A stretch of DNA of 64,000 nucleotides from Ciceribacter ferrooxidans (lineage in GTDB: Bacteria > Pseudomonadota > Alphaproteobacteria > Rhizobiales > Rhizobiaceae). Every line of letters starts with the position of its first letter. Within the stretch, counting starts at the first letter, position 1. The notes under the pieces were generated by a model. The model worked only from the letters and a program-made list of their open reading frames with translations, was not told where the DNA came from and ran no database searches. Location: assembly GCF_004137355.1 (NCBI RefSeq), contig NZ_SDVB01000253.1, positions 310,001 to 374,000 on the forward strand, written 5' to 3'. The translations under genes were made by a program, and so were the position numbers. Shown one piece after another: positions 44,578 to 55,031 of this stretch.

Positions 44578-46806
44578 ATGGGATACCTGACGAGCGTCGG
44601 CAGTCGGACTTTGCGGAAGGTCACCGACACGGCGACCATTCTCCAGGTTCTTTCGGCCATCCTGCTCGTCGTACTGGTCGGGCTGTTCGTCGACATCTCC
44701 CGTCATTTCCAGTTGCTCTATGACGACGCGCGCGAGGATGCTCTCTGGTCCGTTGTCCAGTTTGATCGCGATCTGCGCGCCCTGGCGCATGATGTAACGG
44801 AGGTGAGGAGCGGCGTATCGGCAGCTGTCCGCGTGAACGAGATCGGCGTTCGCTTTGATGCGCTGGGGCAGCTCGCACGGACGCTTGGCGAGCCATCGAT
44901 CGCTCGCGACGCCGCGACGGAGACTCTTTACCAGTCGGTGGTCTCCGGTTTGGCCGACGCGGAACGGATCCTTTCGAAACTCGGGACTGACTCCGATGCC
45001 GGCGATCATCTCGCCGATCTCGAGCGAGCGCTATCCGAACTCGGACGTCAGGTCGAGCAACTGCCGGCGCGCGTGCATGCCGAACAGAGCGCCGCGCGCG
45101 AAATAGGCCGTGCCGCCGTACTCGATCTGGGGCGCAGCGCGGCCGCAATGCTCATCCTGCTGCTCGCCTCCGTCATCTTCCTCGTGGTCACGTTACGCCG
45201 GCAGCTGGGCGCCGTCCGCCAGACGGGACGCGAGCTCAAGGTGGTGACCAGGCAACTCACCGAAGCCTATGAGGCGGCGGACGCGGGCAATCGGGCGAAG
45301 TCGCAATTCATGGCCACCATGGGCCACGAAATCCGCACGCCGCTCAACGCCATCCTCGGCATGGCGGAACTGCTCGAATATTCGGAACTTCCGGAGGATG
45401 CACTTTCGAGCGTCAAGACGATCCGCTCGTCGGGCGAGGCGTTGCTCGAAGTGATCAACGAGATCCTCGACTACGCGAAGATCGAGCATGGCAAGCTCGA
45501 ACTCGAAGAGCGCGCGGTCGACATTTCGGCGCTGGCGGAAACGACCACGAACATCATTCGCGGCCGAGCGGCCGAGCACGGCAATGCCGTTATTCTGGAT
45601 ATACCCGATGCGCTCGATGCCCATTATGTCCGGACGGATCCGACGCGTTTGCGCCAGGTCCTGCTGAACCTCCTGAGCAATGCCGTTAAGTTCACCTGCA
45701 AGGGTACGGTCACGCTTCGGGTCCGGGAGTTCTATCGCGCCGGCAAGCTGATGCTGCGTTTCGAGGTCGAGGATACCGGCATCGGCATCGACGAGGCCGG
45801 CCTTGAAAAGCTCTTCCAGCCGTTCTCGCAGGTCGATGCCAGCATCAGCCGCAGATATGGCGGCACGGGTCTCGGCCTTACCATCTGCAAGCAGATCGTC
45901 GAAAAGCTCGGCGGTGAACTCGGCATGAGCAGTACGGTCGGGGTCGGAAGCATCTTCTGGTTTGAGATCGCCGTCGTCGCGGTGGACCGGGACGAGGTGG
46001 CGAACCACGCGGCCGGCCAGGACGCGGCGGCGGGTCTGCCGCGCAAGCGTATCCTTCTGGTCGAGGACAACCGTGTCAACCAGCAGGTCGCGCGGCGTTT
46101 CCTGGAACGGCTCTGCCAGGACGTCACCATCGCCAACGACGGGGCCGAGGCGGTGCGTCTTTGCGAAAACGAGACGTTCGATCTCATCTTCATGGACATG
46201 CAGATGCCCGTGATGGACGGCATCGAGGCGACCCGCCGGATTGCCGCGGGCAGCCCGAACGGAACGACCCCCATCGTCGCCATGACGGCAAACGCCTCTG
46301 ATGACGACCGTCGGCGCTGTGTCGAAGCCGGGATGGTCGGGTTCGAAGCCAAGCCGATCACAATGAAGAGGTTGCGCAACGTGCTCACGAGACTTTCGGA
46401 GGCAACGATCGACGACAGTGCGAAGGCGGAGCCGTATGACACCGGCCTGCCGGATCTGGAGGCGGTCGATATCCCCGTGCTGGCACCGCTCCCCATCGAC
46501 GGTCTCGACGGTGAACGGCAATCGGAACTGGTCGAGGCGCTCGGCGAGGACGTTTTCCAGGAGTTGATCGTGTCCTTCTTCGACGATGCCGGAAGCCTCG
46601 TCCTGGAACTGCGTCAGGCCGTCCGCGAGGGAAGCCCGGATGATGTCGATCGCGTTCTCCACACGATCAAGGGCGCCGCGATCAACGTCGGCCTCAACGA
46701 CATTGCCGGAAAGGTGAGCGCTTTGCGCAAGACAGAGCCGGAGCTCACCGACGTGGACCGGCTGACCGACGAACTGGAAACCCTGAGGTTCAAGCTTGTG
46801 GCCTGA
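44578..46806 (+). CDS. Hybrid sensor histidine kinase with receiver and HPt domains
   Basis: The 742-residue protein has membrane helices near 21-39 and 188-206 around a helical periplasmic sensor, then a dimerisation domain with His250 (GHEIRTPLN), HATPase motifs (NLLSNAVKF, DTGIGIDEAG, GGTGLGLTI), a receiver with Asp540 (FMDMQMP), and a C-terminal HPt domain with His695 (LHTIKGAA). All phospho-residues of a His-Asp-His chain are present. It is the centre of a three-gene phosphorelay with the REC protein upstream and a REC-HD-GYP protein downstream. Signal unknown. Confidence 0.93.
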   Translation: MGYLTSVGSRTLRKVTDTATILQVLSAILLVVLVGLFVDISRHFQLLYDDAREDALWSVVQFDRDLRALAHDVTEVRSGVSAAVRVNEIGVRFDALGQLARTLGEPSIARDAATETLYQSVVSGLADAERILSKLGTDSDAGDHLADLERALSELGRQVEQLPARVHAEQSAAREIGRAAVLDLGRSAAAMLILLLASVIFLVVTLRRQLGAVRQTGRELKVVTRQLTEAYEAADAGNRAKSQFMATMGHEIRTPLNAILGMAELLEYSELPEDALSSVKTIRSSGEALLEVINEILDYAKIEHGKLELEERAVDISALAETTTNIIRGRAAEHGNAVILDIPDALDAHYVRTDPTRLRQVLLNLLSNAVKFTCKGTVTLRVREFYRAGKLMLRFEVEDTGIGIDEAGLEKLFQPFSQVDASISRRYGGTGLGLTICKQIVEKLGGELGMSSTVGVGSIFWFEIAVVAVDRDEVANHAAGQDAAAGLPRKRILLVEDNRVNQQVARRFLERLCQDVTIANDGAEAVRLCENETFDLIFMDMQMPVMDGIEATRRIAAGSPNGTTPIVAMTANASDDDRRRCVEAGMVGFEAKPITMKRLRNVLTRLSEATIDDSAKAEPYDTGLPDLEAVDIPVLAPLPIDGLDGERQSELVEALGEDVFQELIVSFFDDAGSLVLELRQAVREGSPDDVDRVLHTIKGAAINVGLNDIAGKVSALRKTEPELTDVDRLTDELETLRFKLVA

Positions 46807-46823
46807 CGGCCAAGGAGGCGACG

Positions 46824-47894
46824 ATGCGTATTCTGCTGGTGGACGACAACAATACAAATCTCAAGCTCCTGACGAAGCTCGTCGCGAAACTCGACCAGTG
46901 CGAGGCCGTGCCCTTCGCTGGTCCTGATGCGGTCCTGTCCGCATTGCCGGACCTCGATTTCGACGTCGCCATCATCGATTACCAGATGCCCGTGTACAAC
47001 GGCGTCGAGCTCTACACAGAGATCGTCCGGTTCGAGAAGTACGCCAATGTTCCGGTGATCTTCATCACTGCGGACACGGACATGACGACGCGCATGGCGG
47101 CCCTGAATGCCGGGGCGATCGACTTTCTGACGAAGCCGGTGAACCCGGTCGAGTTCCAGGCACGCGTACAGAACATCGTGAGCCTTTCTCGCGCACGCAA
47201 GCAATTGGCGGACCAGGCAGAATGGCTCCGCCGCGAAGTCGACCGGGCCGTTGCCGAACTGCGCCAGCGCGAACAGGAGATCATTCACCGGCTGACGCTG
47301 GCCGCCGAATACAAGGATCCCCACACCTCCCGCCACACCTCCCGCGTGGCCGCCTATTCCGAGGCGATCGCCGTGGAGCTCGGCCTGCCGGAAGAGATGT
47401 GCAATGACATCCGCCTCGCCGCACCGATGCACGACGTCGGAAAAGCCGCCATGCCGGACACCTTGTTGCTGAAGCAGGGCCGCCTCACGGAGGCGGAGTA
47501 TCGGCAGATGCAGGCGCACGCCCAGATCGGCGGAAGCATCCTTGCGCAATCGCAATCGTCCTTGCTGCAACTCGCCTCGGAAATCGCCGTCAGCCATCAC
47601 GAGCGCTGGGACGGGCAGGGCTATCCGAATCGGCTGGCGGGTGAGGCGATCCCCATCGCCGGCCGGATCGTCTGCATCGCCGACAACTTCGATGCGCTCA
47701 CCACCGAGCGCCCCTACAAGTCCGCATGGTCGTTCGACCGGACCGTCGAGCACATCCGAGGCCGGGCTGGTTCGCAGTTTGATCCGCAATGCGTGGCGGC
47801 CTTCGAGCGTGCGCTTCCGAAGATCTACGAGATCATGCAAAAGGATCGCGAGGAGCAGGCGTTGTCGGCCGTGGCCGCGGCCTCCGGCTTCTGA
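46824..47894 (+). CDS. Response regulator with HD-GYP c-di-GMP phosphodiesterase domain
   Basis: The 356-residue protein has a receiver (acidic LVDDN, Asp52 in IIDYQMP, Lys in LTKPVN), a coiled linker (about 125-155), and an HD-GYP domain with His203-Asp204 (MHDVGK), HHE at 258-260 and GYP at 266-268. This is the RpfG arrangement, which breaks down cyclic di-GMP. AAGGAGG precedes the ATG and the gap to the kinase gene is 17 bases, so the three genes form an operon. All metal ligands I can check are kept, so it should be active. Confidence 0.93.
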   Translation: MRILLVDDNNTNLKLLTKLVAKLDQCEAVPFAGPDAVLSALPDLDFDVAIIDYQMPVYNGVELYTEIVRFEKYANVPVIFITADTDMTTRMAALNAGAIDFLTKPVNPVEFQARVQNIVSLSRARKQLADQAEWLRREVDRAVAELRQREQEIIHRLTLAAEYKDPHTSRHTSRVAAYSEAIAVELGLPEEMCNDIRLAAPMHDVGKAAMPDTLLLKQGRLTEAEYRQMQAHAQIGGSILAQSQSSLLQLASEIAVSHHERWDGQGYPNRLAGEAIPIAGRIVCIADNFDALTTERPYKSAWSFDRTVEHIRGRAGSQFDPQCVAAFERALPKIYEIMQKDREEQALSAVAAASGF

Positions 47895-47982
47895 CGAACA
47901 CCTTTGACTGCCGAAAAAGCGGGATTGACCGGCGGGCTGGGCGTGCTATCGACGGCCGACAGAGATCTGCCGGAGGCATGCC

Positions 47983-49020
47983 ATGCAATCGCTCACCATC
48001 CGCCGCCCCGACGACTGGCATCTGCACCTGCGAGACGGTGTCATGCTTCGCGCCGTGATCGCCGATACGAGCCGGCATTTCGCTCGCGCCATAGTCATGC
48101 CGAACCTCGTGCCGCCGGTCGTCACGACGGCTGATGCCCGTGATTACCGCGGCCGTATTTTGGATGCGCTTCCGGATGGCCACAGCTTCGAGCCACTGAT
48201 GACGCTCTACCTGACGGAGGAGACCGATCCGGATGATGTCGAAGAGGGCAAGCGCAGTGGGCTGATCACGGCGGTGAAACTCTATCCCGCCGGTGCGACC
48301 ACCAATTCGGCGAGCGGCGTGCGCAATCTCGAAAAGGTGATGCCCGTTCTGGAGCGGATGGCGAAGATCGGCCTGCCGCTCTGCGTCCACGGCGAAGTCA
48401 CTGCGCCGGAAGTCGATATCTTCGATCGCGAGGCTGTTTTCATCGAGACGGTGCTCGATCCCTTGCGCCGGCGACTGCCGGAACTGAAGGTGACGATGGA
48501 GCACGTGACGACCTCCGACGGCGTCGACTACATCCGCGCCTCGACTGCCAATCTCGCAGGGTCCATCACGACCCACCACCTGATCATCAACCGCAACGCG
48601 ATCCTCGTCGGCGGTATTCGTCCGCACTACTATTGTCTGCCCGTCGCCAAGCGCGAGAGCCATCGCTTGGCGTTGCGGGCGGCGGCGACGTCGGGCGATC
48701 CTCGCTTCTTCCTCGGCACCGATTCCGCACCTCACGTCGATCCCGCGAAGGAATGCGCCTGCGGCTGCGCCGGCATTTATTGCGCGCCGAACACCATGAG
48801 CTGCCTTGCCCACGTGTTCGAGCAGGAGGGCGCGCTCGACAAGCTCGAGGCCTTCGTGTCGCTGAATGGACCGGCCTGGTACGGTCTGCAGCCGAACGAG
48901 ACGCGGATCACCCTGGTCAAGCGCGAGACACCGGTGGAGTTTCCGAAGAAGATCGAGACGGGCGCCGGTTCGGTTACCGTTTTCGATCCGATGTTCCCGC
49001 TCTTCTGGGACGTCGAGTAA
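47983..49020 (+). CDS. pyrC: Dihydroorotase (class II)
   Basis: The 345-residue zinc enzyme cyclises carbamoyl-aspartate to dihydroorotate in pyrimidine synthesis. Motifs: [10 protein letters not shown] (metal His pair, about 9-18), the lysine for carboxylation in [10 protein letters not shown] (about 95-104), [15 protein letters not shown] and the catalytic Asp in GTDSAPH. Length and motifs match the E. coli-type PyrC. GGAGG precedes the ATG. pyrE lies 600 bases downstream. Confidence 0.96.
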   Translation: MQSLTIRRPDDWHLHLRDGVMLRAVIADTSRHFARAIVMPNLVPPVVTTADARDYRGRILDALPDGHSFEPLMTLYLTEETDPDDVEEGKRSGLITAVKLYPAGATTNSASGVRNLEKVMPVLERMAKIGLPLCVHGEVTAPEVDIFDREAVFIETVLDPLRRRLPELKVTMEHVTTSDGVDYIRASTANLAGSITTHHLIINRNAILVGGIRPHYYCLPVAKRESHRLALRAAATSGDPRFFLGTDSAPHVDPAKECACGCAGIYCAPNTMSCLAHVFEQEGALDKLEAFVSLNGPAWYGLQPNETRITLVKRETPVEFPKKIETGAGSVTVFDPMFPLFWDVE

Positions 49021-49135
49021 GCCCCTCCCGCCGACCATTCTTGGGTGTTTGTCCGGCGGACATCAGTGCCTCGTTGCCGAGGCTCGAGAAATCGCCTAGC
49101 CGATTCCTACGGAAAAGCATTTTCGGGGGAGCAAA

Positions 49136-49489
49136 ATGGCGTTTCAAGAATCCGTTTCCACTGTCCTGTCGAAATACAAGGATTTCACCGGCCGTGCATC
49201 ACGCTCGGAATTCTGGTGGTTTGCACTCTTCACAGTGATCGTCAATTTCGTGGCGTCGCTGCTCGATCAGGCGATTATCGGGATCGGGCTGCTCGACACG
49301 CTGGCCGCGCTCGCCCTGCTTCTTCCGAGCCTTGCCGTCGGTGCGCGCCGTCTCCACGACATCGACAAGTCCGGCTGGTTCATGCTCCTTGCGCTGATCC
49401 CGGTCGTCGGCTGGATCGTGCTCATCTATTTCAATGTGCAACCGAGCCAGCCAACGGCAAACCGGTTCGGCGCGCCGCCTGTCGCCTGA
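49136..49489 (+). CDS. DUF805 family membrane protein
   Basis: The 117-residue protein has a soluble start with the DUF805 motif FTGRASRSEFWWF (about 16-28), three or four hydrophobic helices and the conserved GARRLHDIDKSGW (about 63-75). It is an inner-membrane protein of unknown function. GGGGAGC lies upstream of the ATG. It lies between pyrC and pyrE but no link to pyrimidine metabolism is known. A second family member is in the dap operon. Confidence 0.88.
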   Translation: MAFQESVSTVLSKYKDFTGRASRSEFWWFALFTVIVNFVASLLDQAIIGIGLLDTLAALALLLPSLAVGARRLHDIDKSGWFMLLALIPVVGWIVLIYFNVQPSQPTANRFGAPPVA

Positions 49490-49618
49490 GTGCAGAGGCA
49501 CCGCTTCGCCGGCGTATTCCGGCGCACACCCTCTTTTGCCTGATATCTGCCGCTGGAAAGCAGGGCGGCTTGCTGCTATTGCCGTTGCAATGCAATCAGG
49601 AAGCAAGAGGGACCGCCC

Positions 49619-50311
49619 ATGATGCCGACGTCGTTTTCCGATCCTGCCGTAATGGCGGAACTCGTTGCGAAGATGCTGTGGGAGATCAAGGCGGTGCATT
49701 TTTCCGCCGACAAGCCCTACAAGCTGTCGTCGGGGATGATGAGCCCGGTCTATATCGACTGCCGCAAACTCCTCTCCTATCCCCGCATCCGCTCGGCGGT
49801 GATGGATTTCGCCGCCGCGACCGTCATGCGCAACGCCGGCTTCGAGCAGTTCGACTGCATCGCCGGCGGCGAGACCGCGGGCATTCCCTTCGCCGCGCTT
49901 CTGGCCGACCGTCTGGGCCTGCCGATGATCTACGTGCGCAAGCAGCCCAAGGGCCACGGCCGTAATGCCCAGATCGAGGGCCATATGCCCGAAGGCGCGC
50001 GGGTGCTGGTGATCGAGGACCTGACGACGGCCGGCGGCAGCATGTTCAAGTTCATCGATGCCGTGCGCGCAGCCGGTGGTGTCGTCGACCACGGGATTGC
50101 ACTCTTCTTCTACGGGATCTTCCCCGAGGCGAAGGAGCGTTTCGTCAACGGCAACGTCACCTTGCATTACATCGCGACCTGGCGCGAGGTCCTTGCCGTC
50201 GCGCGCGCGCAGAAGCTTTTCGACGAGAATACCCTCGCCGAGGTCGAGGCCTTCCTCGATGCGCCGCTCGCCTGGTCTGCGCGCAACGGTGGCGTCGCCT
50301 CTCTTTCCTGA
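49619..50311 (+). CDS. pyrE: Orotate phosphoribosyltransferase
   Basis: The 230-residue enzyme joins orotate and PRPP to form OMP. The PRPP-binding motif is [13 protein letters not shown] (about 129-141), and an Arg/Lys loop [10 protein letters not shown] comes before it. Two ATGs are adjacent (49619 and 49622); either could be used. GAGGGACC lies upstream. pyrC, which acts two steps earlier, is close by on the same strand. Confidence 0.95.
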   Translation: MMPTSFSDPAVMAELVAKMLWEIKAVHFSADKPYKLSSGMMSPVYIDCRKLLSYPRIRSAVMDFAAATVMRNAGFEQFDCIAGGETAGIPFAALLADRLGLPMIYVRKQPKGHGRNAQIEGHMPEGARVLVIEDLTTAGGSMFKFIDAVRAAGGVVDHGIALFFYGIFPEAKERFVNGNVTLHYIATWREVLAVARAQKLFDENTLAEVEAFLDAPLAWSARNGGVASLS

Positions 50312-50382
50312 GGAGGGGCTGGCAATCCCGGGCGGATTGCTTTAAATCGATTGAAAACGTCTAGGGCTAGCGGGAGGCTTGT

Positions 50383-51309
50383 ATGATACTGTGTTGCGGC
50401 GAGGCGCTTATCGACATGCTTCCGCGTGAGACGACGCTTGGTGAAAAGGGCTTCGCTCCCTATGCCGGCGGCGCGATCTTCAACACGGCGATCGCGCTCG
50501 GACGGCTCGGCATTCCGACTGGCTTCTTCACGGGCCTCTCCGACGACATGATGGGCGACATCCTGCGTGAGACGCTGAAGTCGAGCAATGTCGACTTTTC
50601 CTACTGCGCCACACTGCCACGGCCGACGACCATCGCCTTCGTCAAGCTCGTCAACGGGCAGGCGACCTACGCGTTCTACGACGAGAATACTGCGGGGCGG
50701 ATGATCACTGAAAGCGACCTGCCTTCCCTCGGCGACGACTGCGAGGCCCTGCACTTCGGCGCCATCAGCCTGATCCCCGAGCCTTGTGGGTCGACCTACG
50801 AGGCGCTGATGGTGCGCGAACAGGCGACCCGCGTCATCTCGCTCGATCCGAACATCCGTCCGGGCTTCATCAAGGACAAGGCGGCCCACATGGCGCGCAT
50901 CGAGCGGATGGCCGCGATGTCGGACATCCTGAAATTTTCGGATGAGGACCTGGATTGGTTCGACCTACCCGGCAGCCAGGACGAACGCGCCGCCTATTGG
51001 CTGACGCGCGGCGCCAAACTCGTCGTCGTCACCAAGGGCGCCGAAGGCGCCACGGGCTACACGCCCGGCTTCAAGGTCTCGGTTCCGTCGAACAAGGTCA
51101 CCGTTGTCGACACCGTGGGCGCGGGCGATACGTTCGACGCCGGCATTCTCGCCTCGTTGAAGATGCAGGGCCTGTTGACCAAGGAGAAGGTAGCGGCAAT
51201 CAACGAGAAGGCCGTCGAAGCTGCCCTAACTCTTGGGGCAAGGGCCGCGGCGGTCACCGTATCGCGCGCCGGCGCAAACCCACCTTTCGCCCACGAGATC
51301 GGACTCTAG
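50383..51309 (+). CDS. frk: Fructokinase (PfkB family)
   Basis: The 308-residue kinase has the PfkB signatures: early GGAIFNTAIALGRLG (about 27-41) and late DTVGAGDTFDAGIL with the catalytic aspartate (about 244-257). The start CCGEALIDMLP is typical of fructokinases. It converts fructose to fructose 6-phosphate, linking the frc importer to Pgi, whose gene is next and convergent. GGGAGG precedes the ATG. Confidence 0.9.
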   Translation: MILCCGEALIDMLPRETTLGEKGFAPYAGGAIFNTAIALGRLGIPTGFFTGLSDDMMGDILRETLKSSNVDFSYCATLPRPTTIAFVKLVNGQATYAFYDENTAGRMITESDLPSLGDDCEALHFGAISLIPEPCGSTYEALMVREQATRVISLDPNIRPGFIKDKAAHMARIERMAAMSDILKFSDEDLDWFDLPGSQDERAAYWLTRGAKLVVVTKGAEGATGYTPGFKVSVPSNKVTVVDTVGAGDTFDAGILASLKMQGLLTKEKVAAINEKAVEAALTLGARAAAVTVSRAGANPPFAHEIGL

Positions 51310-51405
51310 CACGGTTCGGTCTTGCCGCTTTCCCGAGTGTCCGGTTCCCCTTGGTTCTTCAGCTTATCGGACAGGTCTGTCGTGAGTTGCCTGCCCTGGG
51401 ATCCG

Positions 51406-53031
51406 TCATCCGGCGCGTGACAGCAGGCTGGCGACCAGACCTGCCGTCGAACTGTCGTGGCCGGAAGGGGCAGTTTTGCCCTCGACCACCGGCAGCAGCG
51501 CGGTCGCGAGTTCCTTGCCGAGTTCCACGCCCCACTGATCGAACGAGTTGATGCGGAAGAGAACGCCTTCGACGAAGACGCGGTGTTCGTAAAGCGCGAT
51601 CAGCCGGCCCAGTGCAAAGGGGGTGAGCTGATCGTAGATGAAAGTGATCGAGGGACGATTGCCGGAGAAGACGCGGTGCGGCGCGAGGCGCTCGATATCG
51701 GCTTCGCTCGCACCTTTCGCCTCGAGCTGCGCCTTCGCTTCGGCAAGCGTGCGGCCTTTCATCAAGGCCTCGGACTGGGCAAGGCAGTTGGCGATGAGCA
51801 GTTGATGCTGGTGACGCAGCTCCGGTTCGAAACCGTTGGCGGCGATCATGAATTCGACCGGCACGACGGTCGTTCCCTGATGGAGCAACTGGTAGAACGC
51901 ATGCTGGCCGTTGGTGCCGGGCTCACCCCAGACGATCGGACCGGAATTACCGGCGACCGGCTTGCCGTCGATTGTCACGCTCTTGCCGTTCGATTCCATA
52001 TCCAGTTGCTGGAGGTAGGCGGCGAAGCGGGAGAGCCGCTGGTCATAGGGCAAGATCGCGCGCGAGGCATGGCCGAGCACGTTGCGGTGATAGAAGCCGA
52101 TGAGGCCGAGCAGCATCGGCAGGTTTTCCCGCAACGGTGCCGCGCGGAAGTGGTTGTCCATCGCATGGGCGCCGTCGAGGAAATGGCCGAAGTCCTCGGC
52201 GCCGATCGCGATCATCAAGGAGAGACCGATCGCCGACCAGACGGAATAGCGGCCGCCGACCCAGTCCCAGAAGCCGAAGACCCGATCCTCCGGAATGCCG
52301 AAGGCTGCTACGGCGTCGAGCGCCGTAGAGACGGCAGCGAAGTGGTGGCCGACGGCCTCCTCGCCGAGCGCGCTCGCGACGAAGCCGCGTGCCGTCCGGG
52401 CGTTCGTCATGGTCTCGATCGTCGTGAAGGTCTTCGAGGCGACAATGAAGAGGGTCGTTTCGGCGGCCAGGTTCTTCAGGGTATCGGCGATGTGCGCACC
52501 GTCGACATTGGAGACGAAATGCAGGCGCGGCCCGTCATGATAGGGGGCGAGCGCCATCGTCGCCATGGCAGGACCGAGATCGGACCCACCGATGCCGATA
52601 TTGACCACATCGGTTATCTTCTTGCCGGTCGCACCGGTGATGCTGCCACTGCGGACATCTTCAGCAAAACGTCCCATGGCGTCCAGAACCGCATTGACGT
52701 CGGGCATCACATCCTTGCCGTCGACGAATACCGGCGTGTTGGCGCGGTTGCGCAGCGCCGTATGCAGCACGGCGCGTCCTTCGGTGAAATTGATCGTCTC
52801 CCCGGCGAACATCGCATCCCGTTTTTCGGCAATGCCGGTCGCGGTCGCAAGCTCCTCCAGCAGGGCGAGGATCTCCTCGTTCACGGCGCACTTGGAATAA
52901 TCCATCAACAGGTCGTCGAGGCTCGTGCTGAAGCGGGCGAACCGATTTGTGTCGGCGGCGAAAGCCGCCCGGATATCCTCCGCTCTCGTGGCAGTTGCGG
53001 TGCTGGACAGTTTGTCGATGATCGCCTGCAT
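51406..53031 (-). CDS. pgi: Glucose-6-phosphate isomerase
   Basis: The 541-residue enzyme interconverts glucose 6-phosphate and fructose 6-phosphate. Family signatures are present: [19 protein letters not shown] (about 269-287) and [14 protein letters not shown] (about 493-506), together with the conserved Glu and Lys in [12 protein letters not shown] and the QWGVELGK segment. Length is normal. GGGGAG precedes the ATG at 53031. It converges with frk. Confidence 0.97.
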   Translation of the reverse strand: MQAIIDKLSSTATATRAEDIRAAFAADTNRFARFSTSLDDLLMDYSKCAVNEEILALLEELATATGIAEKRDAMFAGETINFTEGRAVLHTALRNRANTPVFVDGKDVMPDVNAVLDAMGRFAEDVRSGSITGATGKKITDVVNIGIGGSDLGPAMATMALAPYHDGPRLHFVSNVDGAHIADTLKNLAAETTLFIVASKTFTTIETMTNARTARGFVASALGEEAVGHHFAAVSTALDAVAAFGIPEDRVFGFWDWVGGRYSVWSAIGLSLMIAIGAEDFGHFLDGAHAMDNHFRAAPLRENLPMLLGLIGFYHRNVLGHASRAILPYDQRLSRFAAYLQQLDMESNGKSVTIDGKPVAGNSGPIVWGEPGTNGQHAFYQLLHQGTTVVPVEFMIAANGFEPELRHQHQLLIANCLAQSEALMKGRTLAEAKAQLEAKGASEADIERLAPHRVFSGNRPSITFIYDQLTPFALGRLIALYEHRVFVEGVLFRINSFDQWGVELGKELATALLPVVEGKTAPSGHDSSTAGLVASLLSRAG

Positions 53032-53324
53032 CTATCTCCCCTCGAGTGCGGACACGGGTCCGAAACGGGCGTGGCGGCCTTGCGGTTCGCTCTTGCTCAT
53101 CCGAGCAGGCGCGAGGATAACCTGCAAATCCGAACACCACGCCAGAATCATGGAGCCGCAAGTGTCCTTCGGCTTTTCGGAAGCAGGACACTAGTGCGGC
53201 GCCCGTGAGCGATCAAGGCGAGTTCATGCGCACCGGCGCCGGCCAGTGACATTCTGGAGATGGGTGAGACCGATGCGGCACAGTCCTGGCCCGGCGCGCC
53301 GCAGTCGGCCGGATGGCGGCGAGG

Positions 53325-55031
53325 TCAGGCGGTCGGCCGCAACTCCCGGCGCAAGATCTTGCCGACGTTCGACTTCGGCAGTTCACTCCGGAATTCGATG
53401 TAGCGCGGGCGCTTGTAGTTGGTGAGGTTCGCCGTCAAATGCGCCTTCAGCGCCTCTTCGGTGAGCTCCGGGTCCTTCTTGACGACGAAGAGCTTGACGG
53501 CCTCGCCGGAATGCTGGTCGGGGACTCCGATCGCCGCACATTCCAGCACGCCCGGATGCAGGGCGGCCACTTCCTCGATCTCGTTCGGATAGACGTTGAA
53601 GCCCGAGACGAGGATCATGTCCTTCTTGCGGTCGACGATCTTGATGTACCCGCGCTCGTCCATCAGGCCCATGTCGCCGGACCGGAAGAAGCCGTCGTCG
53701 GTCATCACCTTGGCCGTCTCTTCTGGCCGTTGCCAATATCCCGCCATGACCTGCGGACCGCGAATACAGATTTCGCCGACCTGGCCGATCGGCAGCGTCT
53801 TGCCGTCCTCGTCACGGATTTCGACGTCGGTCGAGGGAAGCGGCACCCCGATCATCCCGGAAAATTCGGGTGCGTTCAGCGGGTTGGCCGTGGCGACCGG
53901 CGAGGTTTCCGAAAGTCCGTAACCTTCGGTGATCGGGCATCCCGTCATTTCGTGCCAGCGTTCTGCTACCGGTCGCTGCACCGACATGCCCCCGCCAAAG
54001 ACGAGCAGCAGGGAAGAATGATCGCTTTTCTTGAACTCTTCATTGTTCATAAGGGCATTGAACAAGGTGTTGAGCCCGGGGAAGATATGGACCTTGTATC
54101 TTTGCAGTTCTTTGACGAAGGCCGGTATGTCGCGCGGATTGGCGATCAGGATGTTGTGTCCCCCGGTAACCAGCCCCATCAGCGAATTCACCGTCAGCGC
54201 GAAGATATGATACAGCGGCAGCGCGCAGATGAAAGTCAATACCTCGGGCCGCGACCCACTGGTGAACCCGGACTCCAGCCAGATGCTCATCTGTGATGCA
54301 TTTGACAGAAGGTTGGCGTGGGTCAGCGTCGCACCCTTGGATACACCTGTCGTGCCGCCCGTATACTGAAGGAAGGCGACGTCACTGCCCTTCACGTCTA
54401 CAGGTTCGAGGCTCTGGCGAGCACCTTCCGAAAGAACCTGCCGAAAGCTTCTGTGGCCCGGGATGGACCAGGCCGGCACCAGTTTCTTGACCTTGCGGAC
54501 GACGAAGTTGACTATGTGGCCCTTGAGGCCCAGCATGTCGCCCATGGTCGCGACCACAACATGCTTCAGCGGCAGGTGCGGCAGGACCTGCTCCACCGTA
54601 TGGGCGAAGTTCTCCAGTACGAAGATCGCCTTGGCGCCGGAGTCCTTCAGCTGGTGTTCAAGCTCGCGCGGCGTGTAGAGCGGGTTGACGTTGACGACAA
54701 CGAAGCCCGCACGAAGGATGCCGTAGACCGTCACCGGGTTCTGCAGGATGTTGGGCGTCATCACGGCGACCCGGTCGCCCTTCGCCAGTCCTTGGGCCTG
54801 GAGCCAAGCGCCAATCTTGCGGGACTGAGCTTCCAGTTCGCGGAACGTCATGCCGCGTCCCATGCTCGAAAAGGCGAGCCGGTCGGCGTATTTGGCGCAG
54901 CTGCTTTCGAAAAGCGCTCCAAGCGAAGCGTGCTCGAGCGGCGCAATTTCCGCCGGTACGCTTTCCGGATAGGAAGCAAGCCAAATCCTCTCCGCTGCGT
55001 GCCCACTGCGGCGGCTTGATACGTCCGACAT
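53325..55031 (-). CDS. fadD: Long-chain-fatty-acid--CoA ligase
   Basis: The 568-residue AMP-forming ligase activates fatty acids to acyl-CoA. The P-loop is YTGGTTGVSKGA (about 219-230), the second core motif GYGLSETSPV (about 366-375) and the C-terminal hinge/lysine region KIVDRKKDMILVSGFNVYP (about 455-473). GGGAGGAAAG precedes the ATG at 55031; a longer reading to 55142 lacks this site. A LiuR-like palindrome lies about 125 bases upstream. FadD loss in S. meliloti affects swarming, as I recall. Confidence 0.95.
   Translation of the reverse strand: MSDVSSRRSGHAAERIWLASYPESVPAEIAPLEHASLGALFESSCAKYADRLAFSSMGRGMTFRELEAQSRKIGAWLQAQGLAKGDRVAVMTPNILQNPVTVYGILRAGFVVVNVNPLYTPRELEHQLKDSGAKAIFVLENFAHTVEQVLPHLPLKHVVVATMGDMLGLKGHIVNFVVRKVKKLVPAWSIPGHRSFRQVLSEGARQSLEPVDVKGSDVAFLQYTGGTTGVSKGATLTHANLLSNASQMSIWLESGFTSGSRPEVLTFICALPLYHIFALTVNSLMGLVTGGHNILIANPRDIPAFVKELQRYKVHIFPGLNTLFNALMNNEEFKKSDHSSLLLVFGGGMSVQRPVAERWHEMTGCPITEGYGLSETSPVATANPLNAPEFSGMIGVPLPSTDVEIRDEDGKTLPIGQVGEICIRGPQVMAGYWQRPEETAKVMTDDGFFRSGDMGLMDERGYIKIVDRKKDMILVSGFNVYPNEIEEVAALHPGVLECAAIGVPDQHSGEAVKLFVVKKDPELTEEALKAHLTANLTNYKRPRYIEFRSELPKSNVGKILRRELRPTA

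Noticed and set aside
45193-46857. 554-codon open frame antisense to the hybrid kinase
   Set aside because: The kinase, receiver and HPt motifs on the plus strand explain the region fully.
51457-53208. 583-codon open frame antisense to pgi
   Set aside because: Pgi signatures are intact on the minus strand; no domain is seen in the opposite frame.
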